Shown here: positions 1 to 7,842 of the stretch, piece after piece | How positions within the stretch are numbered: position 1 is the first letter of the stretch | Layout of the letters: every line of letters starts with the position of its first letter | Assembly: GCA_030612765.1 (NCBI GenBank) | Contig: JAUWNG010000003.1 | Span: 1-64,000 of the forward strand | Reading direction: 5' to 3' | DNA length: 64,000 nt | DNA from: Planctomycetota bacterium | GTDB taxonomy: Bacteria > Planctomycetota > Planctomycetia > Pirellulales > Thermoguttaceae | Position numbers and translations under genes: made by a program | Notes under the pieces: model-generated | Told to the model about the DNA's origin: nothing | Databases searched by the model: none | Seen by the model: only the letters and a program-made list of their open reading frames with translations

Positions 1-313
1 CCCGGGGCACCCCCCCGGGGGGCGGGTTGCCGCACAAGCGCCGGGGCGCCCCACCGGCCCACCCGTGCGCGGCGAGGCGCGGAGAATGTTGGGCCGGTTG
101 GGCCGACACGGGACGTTTGCGTTCTTTCACGCACCCTGGGCGATGCCCAGGGCTGGGAGAACGTGGCCCCTTAGGGGCGTCAATTCCGCCCCGTAATCCA
201 GTCGCCCCAACCACTTGAGGCCGCCAGAAAATCTTGCCGCACACGGCACTTGTTGCCGAACACAATAGCCGGTACAATTAATATAGTGGACAAGGTTGTC
301 CAGGGGTTCCGCA

Positions 314-556
314 ATGTCCTCTTACGAATTCATTTGGACCGATGAGGCAATCGGGCATCTTGACGAACACGATATCTCTCCCGAGGACTTCAAAAACGTG
401 GTTTGCCGGCCGATAGGCGTCGGCAAAAGCCGCTCTTCGGGATTGCCGGTCGCCTTTGGCTACACCGAGGACGGCCGATACTTTATTGCAGTCTACGAAA
501 TGTTGGATGAAACGACGGTGTTCCCCGTGACGGCCTACGAGGTCAACGAACCTTGA
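314..556 (+). CDS. Small toxin-like protein, paralogue of the 1961-2224 product (BrnT/DUF4258-like)
   Basis: MSSYEFIWTDEAIGHLDEHDISPEDFKNVVC...VYEMLDETTVFPVTAYEV; shares many residues with the protein at 1961-2224; followed by an HTH gene. Confidence 0.65.
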   Translation: MSSYEFIWTDEAIGHLDEHDISPEDFKNVVCRPIGVGKSRSSGLPVAFGYTEDGRYFIAVYEMLDETTVFPVTAYEVNEP

Positions 557-936
557 AGGCCGCGTCGATGTACCCCGGAGGCGGTTCCATGAACGATCGA
601 AAGAACGTCGCGGCACGACGGCCGGCGACTGCCGAAGAACGCCAAAAGGTGCAGGGGTACTGCCGGCAGGTCGAGAAGGACTTGCCGGAACTGCGTCGGC
701 AAGCGACCCGGACTGAACGCCAGAGGCGCGCCTCGGCCATGCGCGAACCGACCGTCAGCGGGCAACTGCGCCGCGCCATTTCTGAAAGCGGAATGGACCA
801 TCGAGAACTAGCCGATCAAACCGGGCTGCGGCCGAAGGCGCTTGCGGAGTTCCTGGCGGGCGCCGCCGCGCTGGATTCCGCGGCCATCGACAAGCTTGCG
901 GCATTTCTCAAACACCAGTTGAAGCCCATCGGCTAG
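553..936 (+). CDS. HTH (XRE-like) antitoxin-type protein
   Basis: C-terminal SGQLRRAISESGMDHRELADQTGLRPKALAEFLAG HTH-like; overlaps the toxin-like ORF. Confidence 0.6.
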   Translation: MKAASMYPGGGSMNDRKNVAARRPATAEERQKVQGYCRQVEKDLPELRRQATRTERQRRASAMREPTVSGQLRRAISESGMDHRELADQTGLRPKALAEFLAGAAALDSAAIDKLAAFLKHQLKPIG

Positions 937-974
937 TATGTTTTCGGCGTCGGGCGACCAGAGAACCGTGTACC

Positions 975-1214
975 TCATCTGTCGGCGAGGTTCTTCCAAA
1001 TTTCCGCCAACGGACGGCCGCCGGGAACCTGCTGGCGTCGGGCCAATTCCTCGTCGCCGAAAGGAGAGCGAAGCGGGCGTTGCCGGTCCTCCTCGCGCAC
1101 GGCAGCCGCGGGGTGAAAGTAGCCCGAGATGCGGCCCTGTGCGTCGCGTATCTCAATCGGCTCCTGAATTTCGCGGAGCCTGCCGCTAAGCTGGTCATCG
1201 ACAAGGACTTTCAT
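975..1214 (-). CDS. Small hypothetical / antitoxin-like protein
   Basis: 79 aa, MKVLVDDQLSGRLREIQEPIEIRDAQGRISGYFHP; resembles small antitoxin-like planctomycete proteins. Confidence 0.45.
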   Translation of the reverse strand: MKVLVDDQLSGRLREIQEPIEIRDAQGRISGYFHPAAAVREEDRQRPLRSPFGDEELARRQQVPGGRPLAEIWKNLADR

Positions 1215-1460
1215 TTCACGATACCTTACAGGGAACGGACCTTCTGGAAATCTCTTTCCATTTCATATTATAGTCTAAGTACCGTGTGCTTACCAGGGGC
1301 GAAGGGCGGGGGGTTCGGGGCGGGGTTCGAGGCTCGGGGCTCGGGGAATCCCGTTTAGCCGCCGCGTCCACGCGGCGTTATGGGAATCAGGGGTCATGGT
1401 TGAGGAGCGAGGGCTGGGCACTTCAGTGCCCAGTACGGAGGGCGGAGGGCGGAAAGGGAA

Positions 1461-1490
1461 ACAAAAAGAGCCGCCGGAGGTCGGCGGCTC
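1461..1490 (-). terminator. Rho-independent terminator for the minus-strand TA operon
   Basis: Minus strand reads GAGCCGCCG-acctc-CGGCGGCTC-TTTTTG downstream of the XRE gene stop at 1605. Confidence 0.6.
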
Positions 1491-1604
1491 GGGATTGGTC
1501 GAGCGGGTGATGCTAAATGGTCAACATGGGGCGCCGCGGGTGATGATCTCGTGGATCGCCTGGCGGTTCTCCGTCGACCAGGGCTGCCGGCCGCCGATTC
1601 ACGG

Positions 1605-1958
1605 TTACCTGAAGTTCACCACGACTTCCTTCCCGAGGGCTTCCGCATAACGGGTCAGAGTCACCACCGTGGGATTCAACTCGGCCTCGTTTTCCAACCG
1701 TGAGAGGGCCGTTCGACCGATGCCGGTCCTTTTCTCCACGTCGGATAGGCTCAGCCCTTGGGCCTGCCGCTCGCGTTTCAGGGCCTTCATGGCCTCGTGG
1801 ACCGCCGCGTTAACCTTCTTGCGGGCGGCCTTAATGCGGCGGGCCTTGGCAAGAATGTCCTCTTTTCGGCTCTCGGCGGCTTGGTTGGCCCGATCCCAAC
1901 GTTGCCGTTCCTCGGCGGTTAGCTCGCGATGAATACGTTTTGCTCGTCGTTTTGCCAT
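1605..1958 (-). CDS. XRE-family HTH antitoxin
   Basis: RERQAQGLSLSDVEKRTGIGRTALSRLENEAELNPTVVTLTRYAEALGKEV is a canonical XRE HTH. Confidence 0.8.
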   Translation of the reverse strand: MAKRRAKRIHRELTAEERQRWDRANQAAESRKEDILAKARRIKAARKKVNAAVHEAMKALKRERQAQGLSLSDVEKRTGIGRTALSRLENEAELNPTVVTLTRYAEALGKEVVVNFR

Positions 1959-1960
1959 TC

Positions 1961-2224
1961 TCAGTCCTCCACTTCAAAAGCCGTGACAGGCAGCACCGTC
2001 GTGTCGTCGAGCAACTCATAGACACAAGCGATAAACCTGCCGGTCGATGTCTCGCCGAACGCGATTGTTCGGTCGGACGACTGACTTTGATCCGCCTCGT
2101 CCGGATCGCACACTACCTCTTCAAACTCGTCGGGGGCGACGCCGTGTTGAGCCAGATGCTCCTCGATCCGGTCATTCCAAACGAAATAGTAGAAAGGCAC
2201 GAACCATCTCCCAAGGTGTTGCAT
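1961..2224 (-). CDS. Small toxin-like protein, paralogue of the 314-556 product
   Basis: FVWNDRIEEHLAQHGVAPDEFEEVVC...VYELLDDTTVLPVTAFEVED aligns with the 314-556 product; upstream of the XRE gene. Confidence 0.65.
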   Translation of the reverse strand: MQHLGRWFVPFYYFVWNDRIEEHLAQHGVAPDEFEEVVCDPDEADQSQSSDRTIAFGETSTGRFIACVYELLDDTTVLPVTAFEVED

Positions 2225-2289
2225 TATATTATAACATCCGGGAGACGGCAGTCAAGAAAAATCGTTTTGGGCGTTTCGGGCGGAAAAGA

Positions 2290-2317
2290 AAAGGGCCGCC
2301 CGCGTGGGAGGCCCTTT
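2290..2317 (-). terminator. Rho-independent terminator-like hairpin
   Basis: AAAGGGCC...GGCCCTTT stem; T-rich tail on the minus strand, downstream of the 2392-3624 gene. Confidence 0.5.
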
Positions 2318-2391
2318 GATTGGCTTTCGGATTGTAGTTGTTCAATGTTGGGGTGGCAGTTCAACTGCCACTCCAACTATGGTTTACGTTC

Positions 2392-3624
2392 TCAGCCCGC
2401 CCGTCTCCGCCGCCAAACGCCGTAGCCGGCGGCAACCAAGCCCAGCAGCCCCCAGACGAAGATCGTGCCCGGCTCGGGAATTGGCGCGCTTAGCGGATTA
2501 CTCCAATCTACGTAGTCGCTGACTGCATCGCCCAAACTTCCAGCCGCGCCGTAAACTCCGCTAGGACCGAGGGGATCGCCCCACCAGTTGCTGAGGGCTG
2601 ATACTTCTACGGTAGAATAGTTGTAACAGCCGTATCCCGTGTTATCGTAAATGTTGTTGTGGTATATGTTGATGTTTGACGGTGTTCCATCAATCCCGAT
2701 ACCATTGCCGGTTCCATTATAGCCGTTCCATGTACCGCTATTGTTGTAGATTGTATTTCCAAAAACATCTACATTGGAGCAACCATCCTTGAGACTCAGG
2801 GCACCTATCGAATAGCCCTCCCCAGCGACGTTGGTAACGGTATTGCCGCTGATGGTGGCGTTGTCTGACGCAACGAAGCTGATGCCACCCTCACGAGCGC
2901 CATCGATAAAATTACCGGTGATGATGGCGTCTGGACAAGATGGACCGCACCAACCGGCTCCACCTACCCAAATACCGTGATCTCCCGAGTTCAGGACCAT
3001 GTTGTCCGTAATTGTCGCGCCGCTGGATCCCTTGGCGATGAACATTCCATCAGACAGATTGTTCTGAATCAGGCAGTTATGAACTGTCAAGTTCTGGTTG
3101 CAGTTTGCATACATCGGGTAGCAGTTATTCTGCGACTTGATGTTCTCGGCCGTGCAGCCGGCGTAGTAGACAAAACCTTCGACTTCCGTATCGTGGGCAT
3201 AATCGCGGAACAGGACACCGTAGCCCCAATAATTCACCGCACCAAAATTCTGAACCGTAAGGTTTTGGATGGTAACATTATCTGCCGTGGTATGGATGCC
3301 TTTGGCCCAAGCAGTAGTGCTGAGGCCACTACCATCAAGAATAACCCCGTCCCGGCTTTGACCTATTAATGTCAGGGATTTTTCGATTCTGACAAATGGA
3401 CTGCTTGGGGCATTGTAGGTTCCATCAGCTACGTCGACCGTCCCACCGGCGTCAACCATGTCAACGCCTTTTTGGATCGTCGCGTAGGGCGATGAAGAAG
3501 TCCCATCGCCTGTAAGGTCGCTGCCCGTCGTAGAGACGTAAATGTAAATGGCAGCGCGTGCGTCTGTGCCGAGTAGCAGGACCACTCCCACAAGCCCAGT
3601 CACCGCAATTATAGAACGTTTCAT
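2392..3624 (-). CDS. PEP-CTERM right-handed parallel beta-helix protein
   Basis: Signal peptide MKRSIIAVTGLVGVVLLLGTDARA; NVTIQNLTVQNF/ATITDNMVLNSGDHGI repeats; C-terminal IPEPGTIFVWGLLGLVAAGYGVWRRRR. Confidence 0.85.
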   Translation of the reverse strand: MKRSIIAVTGLVGVVLLLGTDARAAIYIYVSTTGSDLTGDGTSSSPYATIQKGVDMVDAGGTVDVADGTYNAPSSPFVRIEKSLTLIGQSRDGVILDGSGLSTTAWAKGIHTTADNVTIQNLTVQNFGAVNYWGYGVLFRDYAHDTEVEGFVYYAGCTAENIKSQNNCYPMYANCNQNLTVHNCLIQNNLSDGMFIAKGSSGATITDNMVLNSGDHGIWVGGAGWCGPSCPDAIITGNFIDGAREGGISFVASDNATISGNTVTNVAGEGYSIGALSLKDGCSNVDVFGNTIYNNSGTWNGYNGTGNGIGIDGTPSNINIYHNNIYDNTGYGCYNYSTVEVSALSNWWGDPLGPSGVYGAAGSLGDAVSDYVDWSNPLSAPIPEPGTIFVWGLLGLVAAGYGVWRRRRAG

Positions 3625-4261
3625 CTCAGTCTCTCCTGATTCTTTTCGGGCTGTTTCCCAGTTGTGTTCGCCTCGCCGTCGTCCCGCAAAGACGTTTCCG
3701 CGGCTGTGATTACTCCGGGAGGCGATACTGCATTTGTCTACAAGCATATAGACCGCCGAAGGCCGATTCCTGACAAGCGGAATAAAAAAAATCTTCTAAA
3801 ACCAAGAAAGTTCCTCCAGAGCACCTCTGCGGTGGGGAAAAAGGCGGTTTTTTGCCACCAATAGGGCGGGGTTTACCCCACAATCCGTTTGACAATTATT
3901 TTTGCGCTGGTTAGGGTAGATATTTCTGCTACCGAGCCGCTGCTCAATGAGCCGGTTGCGTGGTTTCTGGTTTCCGCACTCCGCGTCGGTTCCTTGCAAG
4001 CGGGGGAACGTCTTGTCGAGATAGGCGAACTTGTCGGGATCGAGAAAATTTTCAATCGTTGAGAGATCAAGGGGCTATCCGAAAACTGTGCGCCACTGCT
4101 TGCGGGTAAGCGGCGGTACACGGTGGTGGATACGGTGAGTACTCGTAGATGCAGGGACGCCCATGATGGACGCGCACGGACGGGCATATTGGAATGTGGT
4201 TGTCGCACGTGCTTTTAGGCCGCGTGTGCCACCCACGGGAACGGAGTGCGCCCTGAGGTCA

Positions 4262-4350
4262 AAAAAGAGGTCAGAGATCGGAGGTCAGAGAATTTCTGAT
4301 TTCTGATTTGCCTTTCCTGCCCTCTGACCTCTGCTCTCTGACCTCTTTTT
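4262..4350. repeat. Inverted repeat built from GAGGTCA-type heptamers
   Basis: 29-nt arms AAAAAGAGGTCAGAGATCGGAGGTCAGAG and CTCTGACCTCTGCTCTCTGACCTCTTTTT, 2 mismatches. Confidence 0.8.
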
Positions 4351-4360
4351 CGTCGGCATC

Positions 4361-5551
4361 GTGAAGTTGCACCAACGCAAGAGAAAATACCGGCCACCGC
4401 AAAAAATGAGGGGCCAGAGGCCAGAGGTCGGAGGTCAGGGACCAGAGGTCGGAGGCCAGAGGTCAGAGGTCGGAGGCCAGAGGTCAGAGGTCGGAGGCCA
4501 GAGGTCAGAGATCGGAGGTCAGGGATTAGAGGCCGGAGATCGGCAATCATCAATCATCAATCATCAATCATCAATCTCCTGGCCCCCGGCCCCCGTCGTG
4601 CTGGGCGGCGCGATTCTGGCGGCGGCGTTTGTTTGGGCGTACTGGCCTACGCTGGTCAGTCTGGTCGCCACGTGGAACCGCGAGCCGGACTACTCGCACG
4701 GATTCCTCGTCGCGCCGTTGGCGGTCTATTTTCTCTGGGTCCGGCGCGACCGGTTTCCGGGCGGAAAAGGGGACAGGTCCAATTTGTGCGTAGCACCCTC
4801 CGGGTCGTTCCGGCAAATTGGACCTGTCCCCTTTTCGTGGCTGGACGTTGTCTTCGGATTGGGCTTGATCGCCGCCTGCGTCGCCGCCCGGGCGCTGAGC
4901 GCGCACTTCTATCTCGACGCGATCGACGGCTGGTCGATTCTTCCGTGGGTGGGTGGAGTGGTGTTGCTGCTGGCCGGGCGGAAGGTGTTTTGGTGGAGCC
5001 TGCCGTCGATCGCGTTTCTGTGGTTCATGGTGCCGCTGCCGTATCGTGTAGAGCGTTGGTTGAGCCTGCCGCTGCAGGGAGCGGCCACCAAGCTGAGTTG
5101 TTGGATTTTGCAGGCCCTGGGGCAGCCGGCCTTGGCCGAGGGACACGTCATCTTCCTCGGCGATCACCGGCTGGAAATCGAACAGGCCTGTTCCGGCTTG
5201 CGAATTTTCGTGGGGATCGTGGCCTTGGCGTTCGCCTACGTGATCGTGGCGCGCCGGGCCTGGTGGGAGAGGGCGCTGTTGCTGCTCAGCGCCGTTCCGA
5301 TCGCCTTGCTGGCCAACGCCGCGCGGATCGTCGCCACGGGCCTGCTCTATCAATATGTTTCGGGAGAGGCGGCGAGGAAATTCTCCCACGACGGGGCGGG
5401 CTGGGTGATGATCCTGTTGGCCGCCGGGATGTTCGGGCTGGTGTTGTGGTACTTGTGTCGGCTGGTGCAAGAAGTCGAGTTGGTCGGAGTCGGCGACGTC
5501 GTTCGCCGGGAACGAGTTGGGTCGGCGGTGCAACGGCCGACCCGGCACTAG
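4361..5551 (+). CDS. Exosortase (transmembrane EPS-associated sortase)
   Basis: PDYSHGFLVAPLAVYFLWVRRDR; catalytic motifs EQACSGLR, NAARIV, FSHDGAG; true start uncertain because of the 5' heptamer array (GTG at 4598 possible). Confidence 0.9.
   Translation: MKLHQRKRKYRPPQKMRGQRPEVGGQGPEVGGQRSEVGGQRSEVGGQRSEIGGQGLEAGDRQSSIINHQSSISWPPAPVVLGGAILAAAFVWAYWPTLVSLVATWNREPDYSHGFLVAPLAVYFLWVRRDRFPGGKGDRSNLCVAPSGSFRQIGPVPFSWLDVVFGLGLIAACVAARALSAHFYLDAIDGWSILPWVGGVVLLLAGRKVFWWSLPSIAFLWFMVPLPYRVERWLSLPLQGAATKLSCWILQALGQPALAEGHVIFLGDHRLEIEQACSGLRIFVGIVALAFAYVIVARRAWWERALLLLSAVPIALLANAARIVATGLLYQYVSGEAARKFSHDGAGWVMILLAAGMFGLVLWYLCRLVQEVELVGVGDVVRRERVGSAVQRPTRH
4408..4575 (+). repeat. Heptanucleotide tandem array, 24 units (CAGAGGT/CGGAGGY then CATCAAT)
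   Basis: 168 nt divide into 24 consecutive 7-mers with no slippage. Confidence 0.9.
4764..4836. repeat. 73-bp palindromic element inside the exosortase ORF
   Basis: GAAAAGGGGACAGGTCCAATTTG ... CAAATTGGACCTGTCCCCTTTTC, 23/23 bp arms, 27-nt loop. Confidence 0.9.
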
Positions 5552-5568
5552 GGCTGGAGTAAAATCGC

Positions 5569-7842
5569 ATGTCTGAATTACAACCGGTGCGGGGGAAGAG
5601 CGTCGCCCGACCGGCCACCATTCCGGAACAGAACCTTTCGCCCCAGTTCGTTCTGGACGCGCTGAGGCGCTGGTGGATGGTGGCCGCGCCGATCGGTTTG
5701 CTTCTGGCGGCCGCGGGCGGCGCGACGGTCTACCTGCTCTTCGAGCCGGTCTACGAAGCGGCGGCCTGGTTCAAGATCGAAGAACGCACGCCCTTCCTGG
5801 CGTTCGAGACCAAGAACGAGGGGCGATCGAAGCTGTTTTTCCAAACGCAGATCGAGACGATCCGCAGTCCCTTGGTGCTCGGGCCGGTGATCAAGCGTCC
5901 GGAGATCGCCCGCTTGCCGGAAATCGCCCGGCAGCCCAGCAAGGCGGCGTGGCTGGCCAGACAAATCCGCGTGACCTCCGTGGGGAAGTCGGAGTTGTTC
6001 CGCGTTCTTTACGCCGGCCCGGACCCGACGGACGCCGCCAGCGTGGTCAACGCGGTGACGGAATCGTATTTCAAGCTCCGCGATCAGAGCGACACCAAAC
6101 GGAACCAACGGATCATCGACCTGCTGGGGCGGGAGAAGAATAAGCGTTCGAGGGAAGTGCTGCGGTTGCGCGACAACCTGCGCGACTTGGCCAAGGAGGC
6201 GACCGGCAAGGATCCCTTCTCGGGCAGGCTGGAAGCGAATTCGCTCCAGAAACACCCGCTGGCCGACCTCGAAGGCCGGCTGATCGCGGCGCAGGTGGAG
6301 CGCACGGTGTTGGAGGCAAGGATCAAGGCGACCGAGGAGGAATTGGAGGCGAAGAGGCGGGAAGGGGATTCGTCCGACGGCGGGGAGGACGTGTTGGCGT
6401 CGAAGCACGAGGCCGTCTTCCGGGATGCGATGGCCAACAAGATCATCGAGGACAGCGCGGAAGTGCAGCAGCAAAAGGCCCTGATCGCCGTCAAGCGGTC
6501 GAGGCTGATGGATGTCGGAGAGAAATCGGCCCGGGGCAAAAAGGCCGCCGCGTACGTGCGGCTGGCCGACGAGATCCGCGGCGACGAGCAGGCGCTCGAC
6601 CAATTGCGCGAAGAGTTGAAGCCGCGGGCGCGCCGCGAGGCGGAACTGGCCATCATCGCCAGGCGGACCGAGATGGGAGCGGCCAAGATAGAAAGACGGA
6701 TGGAAGAACTCGCCAAGATGCGGTCGGACCGAGACGCCTACCGCGTGATGGAGGAAATGCTTGAGAAGCGTTACAACGAACAGCGGAAAAACATGGAGCA
6801 AAGCAGCGGCGACACCATGGAGTTGCGGTTCAGGAGCGATGAGTTGATCCGAGCGGAAAAGGTATTTGAACTGATTGCGCAGCGGGCGCTGCAGCTTCAG
6901 ACGGAGCGTGGGGCGCCCGCCCGGGTCACGCTGATGCAGTCGGCGGTCCCCCCCGGCGCTCCCGTGGTGGTGTTTCCTTACCGCAACGTGGCGCTGGCCG
7001 TTCTGGCATGTTTCTGCCTGCCGTTTGCTTTGGCGGTTTTCTGGGAACGGCTGGTCGGGCGAGTCAGCAACTCCCAATCGCTGGAACGGCAGTCGAGTCT
7101 TACCGTTCTCGGCGAGATCGCCCACTTGCCGGTGCGCACTCCCATCGTTCACGGTTCCACCAGCGCTCGGATCCGGCACGACTTGAGGCTTTTCGAGGAA
7201 AGCATCGACAGTTTGCGCACGAGTCTGGCTCTGTCGGAAGAGCTTGGGGGCATGAGGGTGCTGGCGATTACCAGCGCGGCCAGCCGCGAGGGGAAGACCA
7301 GCGTCGCCTCGCAGTTGGCGGTGAGCTTCGCCCGAGCCACGGGGCAGCCGCTGCTGTTGATCGACGGCGACATGCGCTGCCCAGACATCCATAACGTGTT
7401 TGAGGTTCCCTTGGAACCGGGTCTGGCTAAGGTGCTTGGCGGCCAGTGCAGTTTGGAAGAGGCGATTGTCACAAGTTGGAGCGACCTGATACACCTGCTC
7501 CCGGCGGGGAAACTGGAAGTCAGTCCGCACAGCCTGTTGGGGAACGGGGCGTGGCAGTCGATGCTGGAGAAGATTCCCTCCTGCTATCGGTACGTGTTGA
7601 TCGATACCCCGCCAATGCTGTCCGCCAGCGAAGCGTTGGTGTTGGCGAAGGCCGCCGACGCGTCGTTGGTGTGCGTGATGCGCGACGTGAGCCGGGTCGA
7701 CCAAATCCGCAAGATCCTCGATCGGCTGTCGGCTGTCGGCAGCCGCCCCGTCGGCCTGGTGCTCAACGGGGTTCCGGCGAGAGACTATTCATATCGCTGG
7801 GGTGACTACAGTTACACGCACGAGGAAAGGCAAGGAGCCTGA
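5569..7842 (+). CDS. Polysaccharide chain-length determinant / BY-kinase fusion (Wzz/GumC-CpsD type)
   Basis: Coiled-coil Wzz region; ITSAASREGKTSVASQLAVSFARATGQPLLLIDGDMRCPDIHNVF (Walker A/A'), DTPPMLSASEALVLA. Confidence 0.9.
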   Translation: MSELQPVRGKSVARPATIPEQNLSPQFVLDALRRWWMVAAPIGLLLAAAGGATVYLLFEPVYEAAAWFKIEERTPFLAFETKNEGRSKLFFQTQIETIRSPLVLGPVIKRPEIARLPEIARQPSKAAWLARQIRVTSVGKSELFRVLYAGPDPTDAASVVNAVTESYFKLRDQSDTKRNQRIIDLLGREKNKRSREVLRLRDNLRDLAKEATGKDPFSGRLEANSLQKHPLADLEGRLIAAQVERTVLEARIKATEEELEAKRREGDSSDGGEDVLASKHEAVFRDAMANKIIEDSAEVQQQKALIAVKRSRLMDVGEKSARGKKAAAYVRLADEIRGDEQALDQLREELKPRARREAELAIIARRTEMGAAKIERRMEELAKMRSDRDAYRVMEEMLEKRYNEQRKNMEQSSGDTMELRFRSDELIRAEKVFELIAQRALQLQTERGAPARVTLMQSAVPPGAPVVVFPYRNVALAVLACFCLPFALAVFWERLVGRVSNSQSLERQSSLTVLGEIAHLPVRTPIVHGSTSARIRHDLRLFEESIDSLRTSLALSEELGGMRVLAITSAASREGKTSVASQLAVSFARATGQPLLLIDGDMRCPDIHNVFEVPLEPGLAKVLGGQCSLEEAIVTSWSDLIHLLPAGKLEVSPHSLLGNGAWQSMLEKIPSCYRYVLIDTPPMLSASEALVLAKAADASLVCVMRDVSRVDQIRKILDRLSAVGSRPVGLVLNGVPARDYSYRWGDYSYTHEERQGA

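Noticed and set aside
27-218. 63-aa ORF at the window start
   Set aside because: Low-complexity GC-rich translation, no ribosome-binding site or homology-like pattern.
3889-3917. TTGACA-17-TAGGGT promoter candidate and the ~58-codon open stretch after it
   Set aside because: The -10 is poor, the nearest called gene is over 400 bp away and the open stretch has no recognisable domain; too weak to call.
4408-4575. Possible CRISPR array
   Set aside because: 7-nt tandem units with no spacers; no cas genes in the window.
5578-7704. 708-aa minus-strand ORF opposite the Wzz/BY-kinase gene
   Set aside because: Shadow ORF of a high-GC coding region; low-complexity His/Arg/Gln-rich composition; the plus-strand frame has clear domain motifs.
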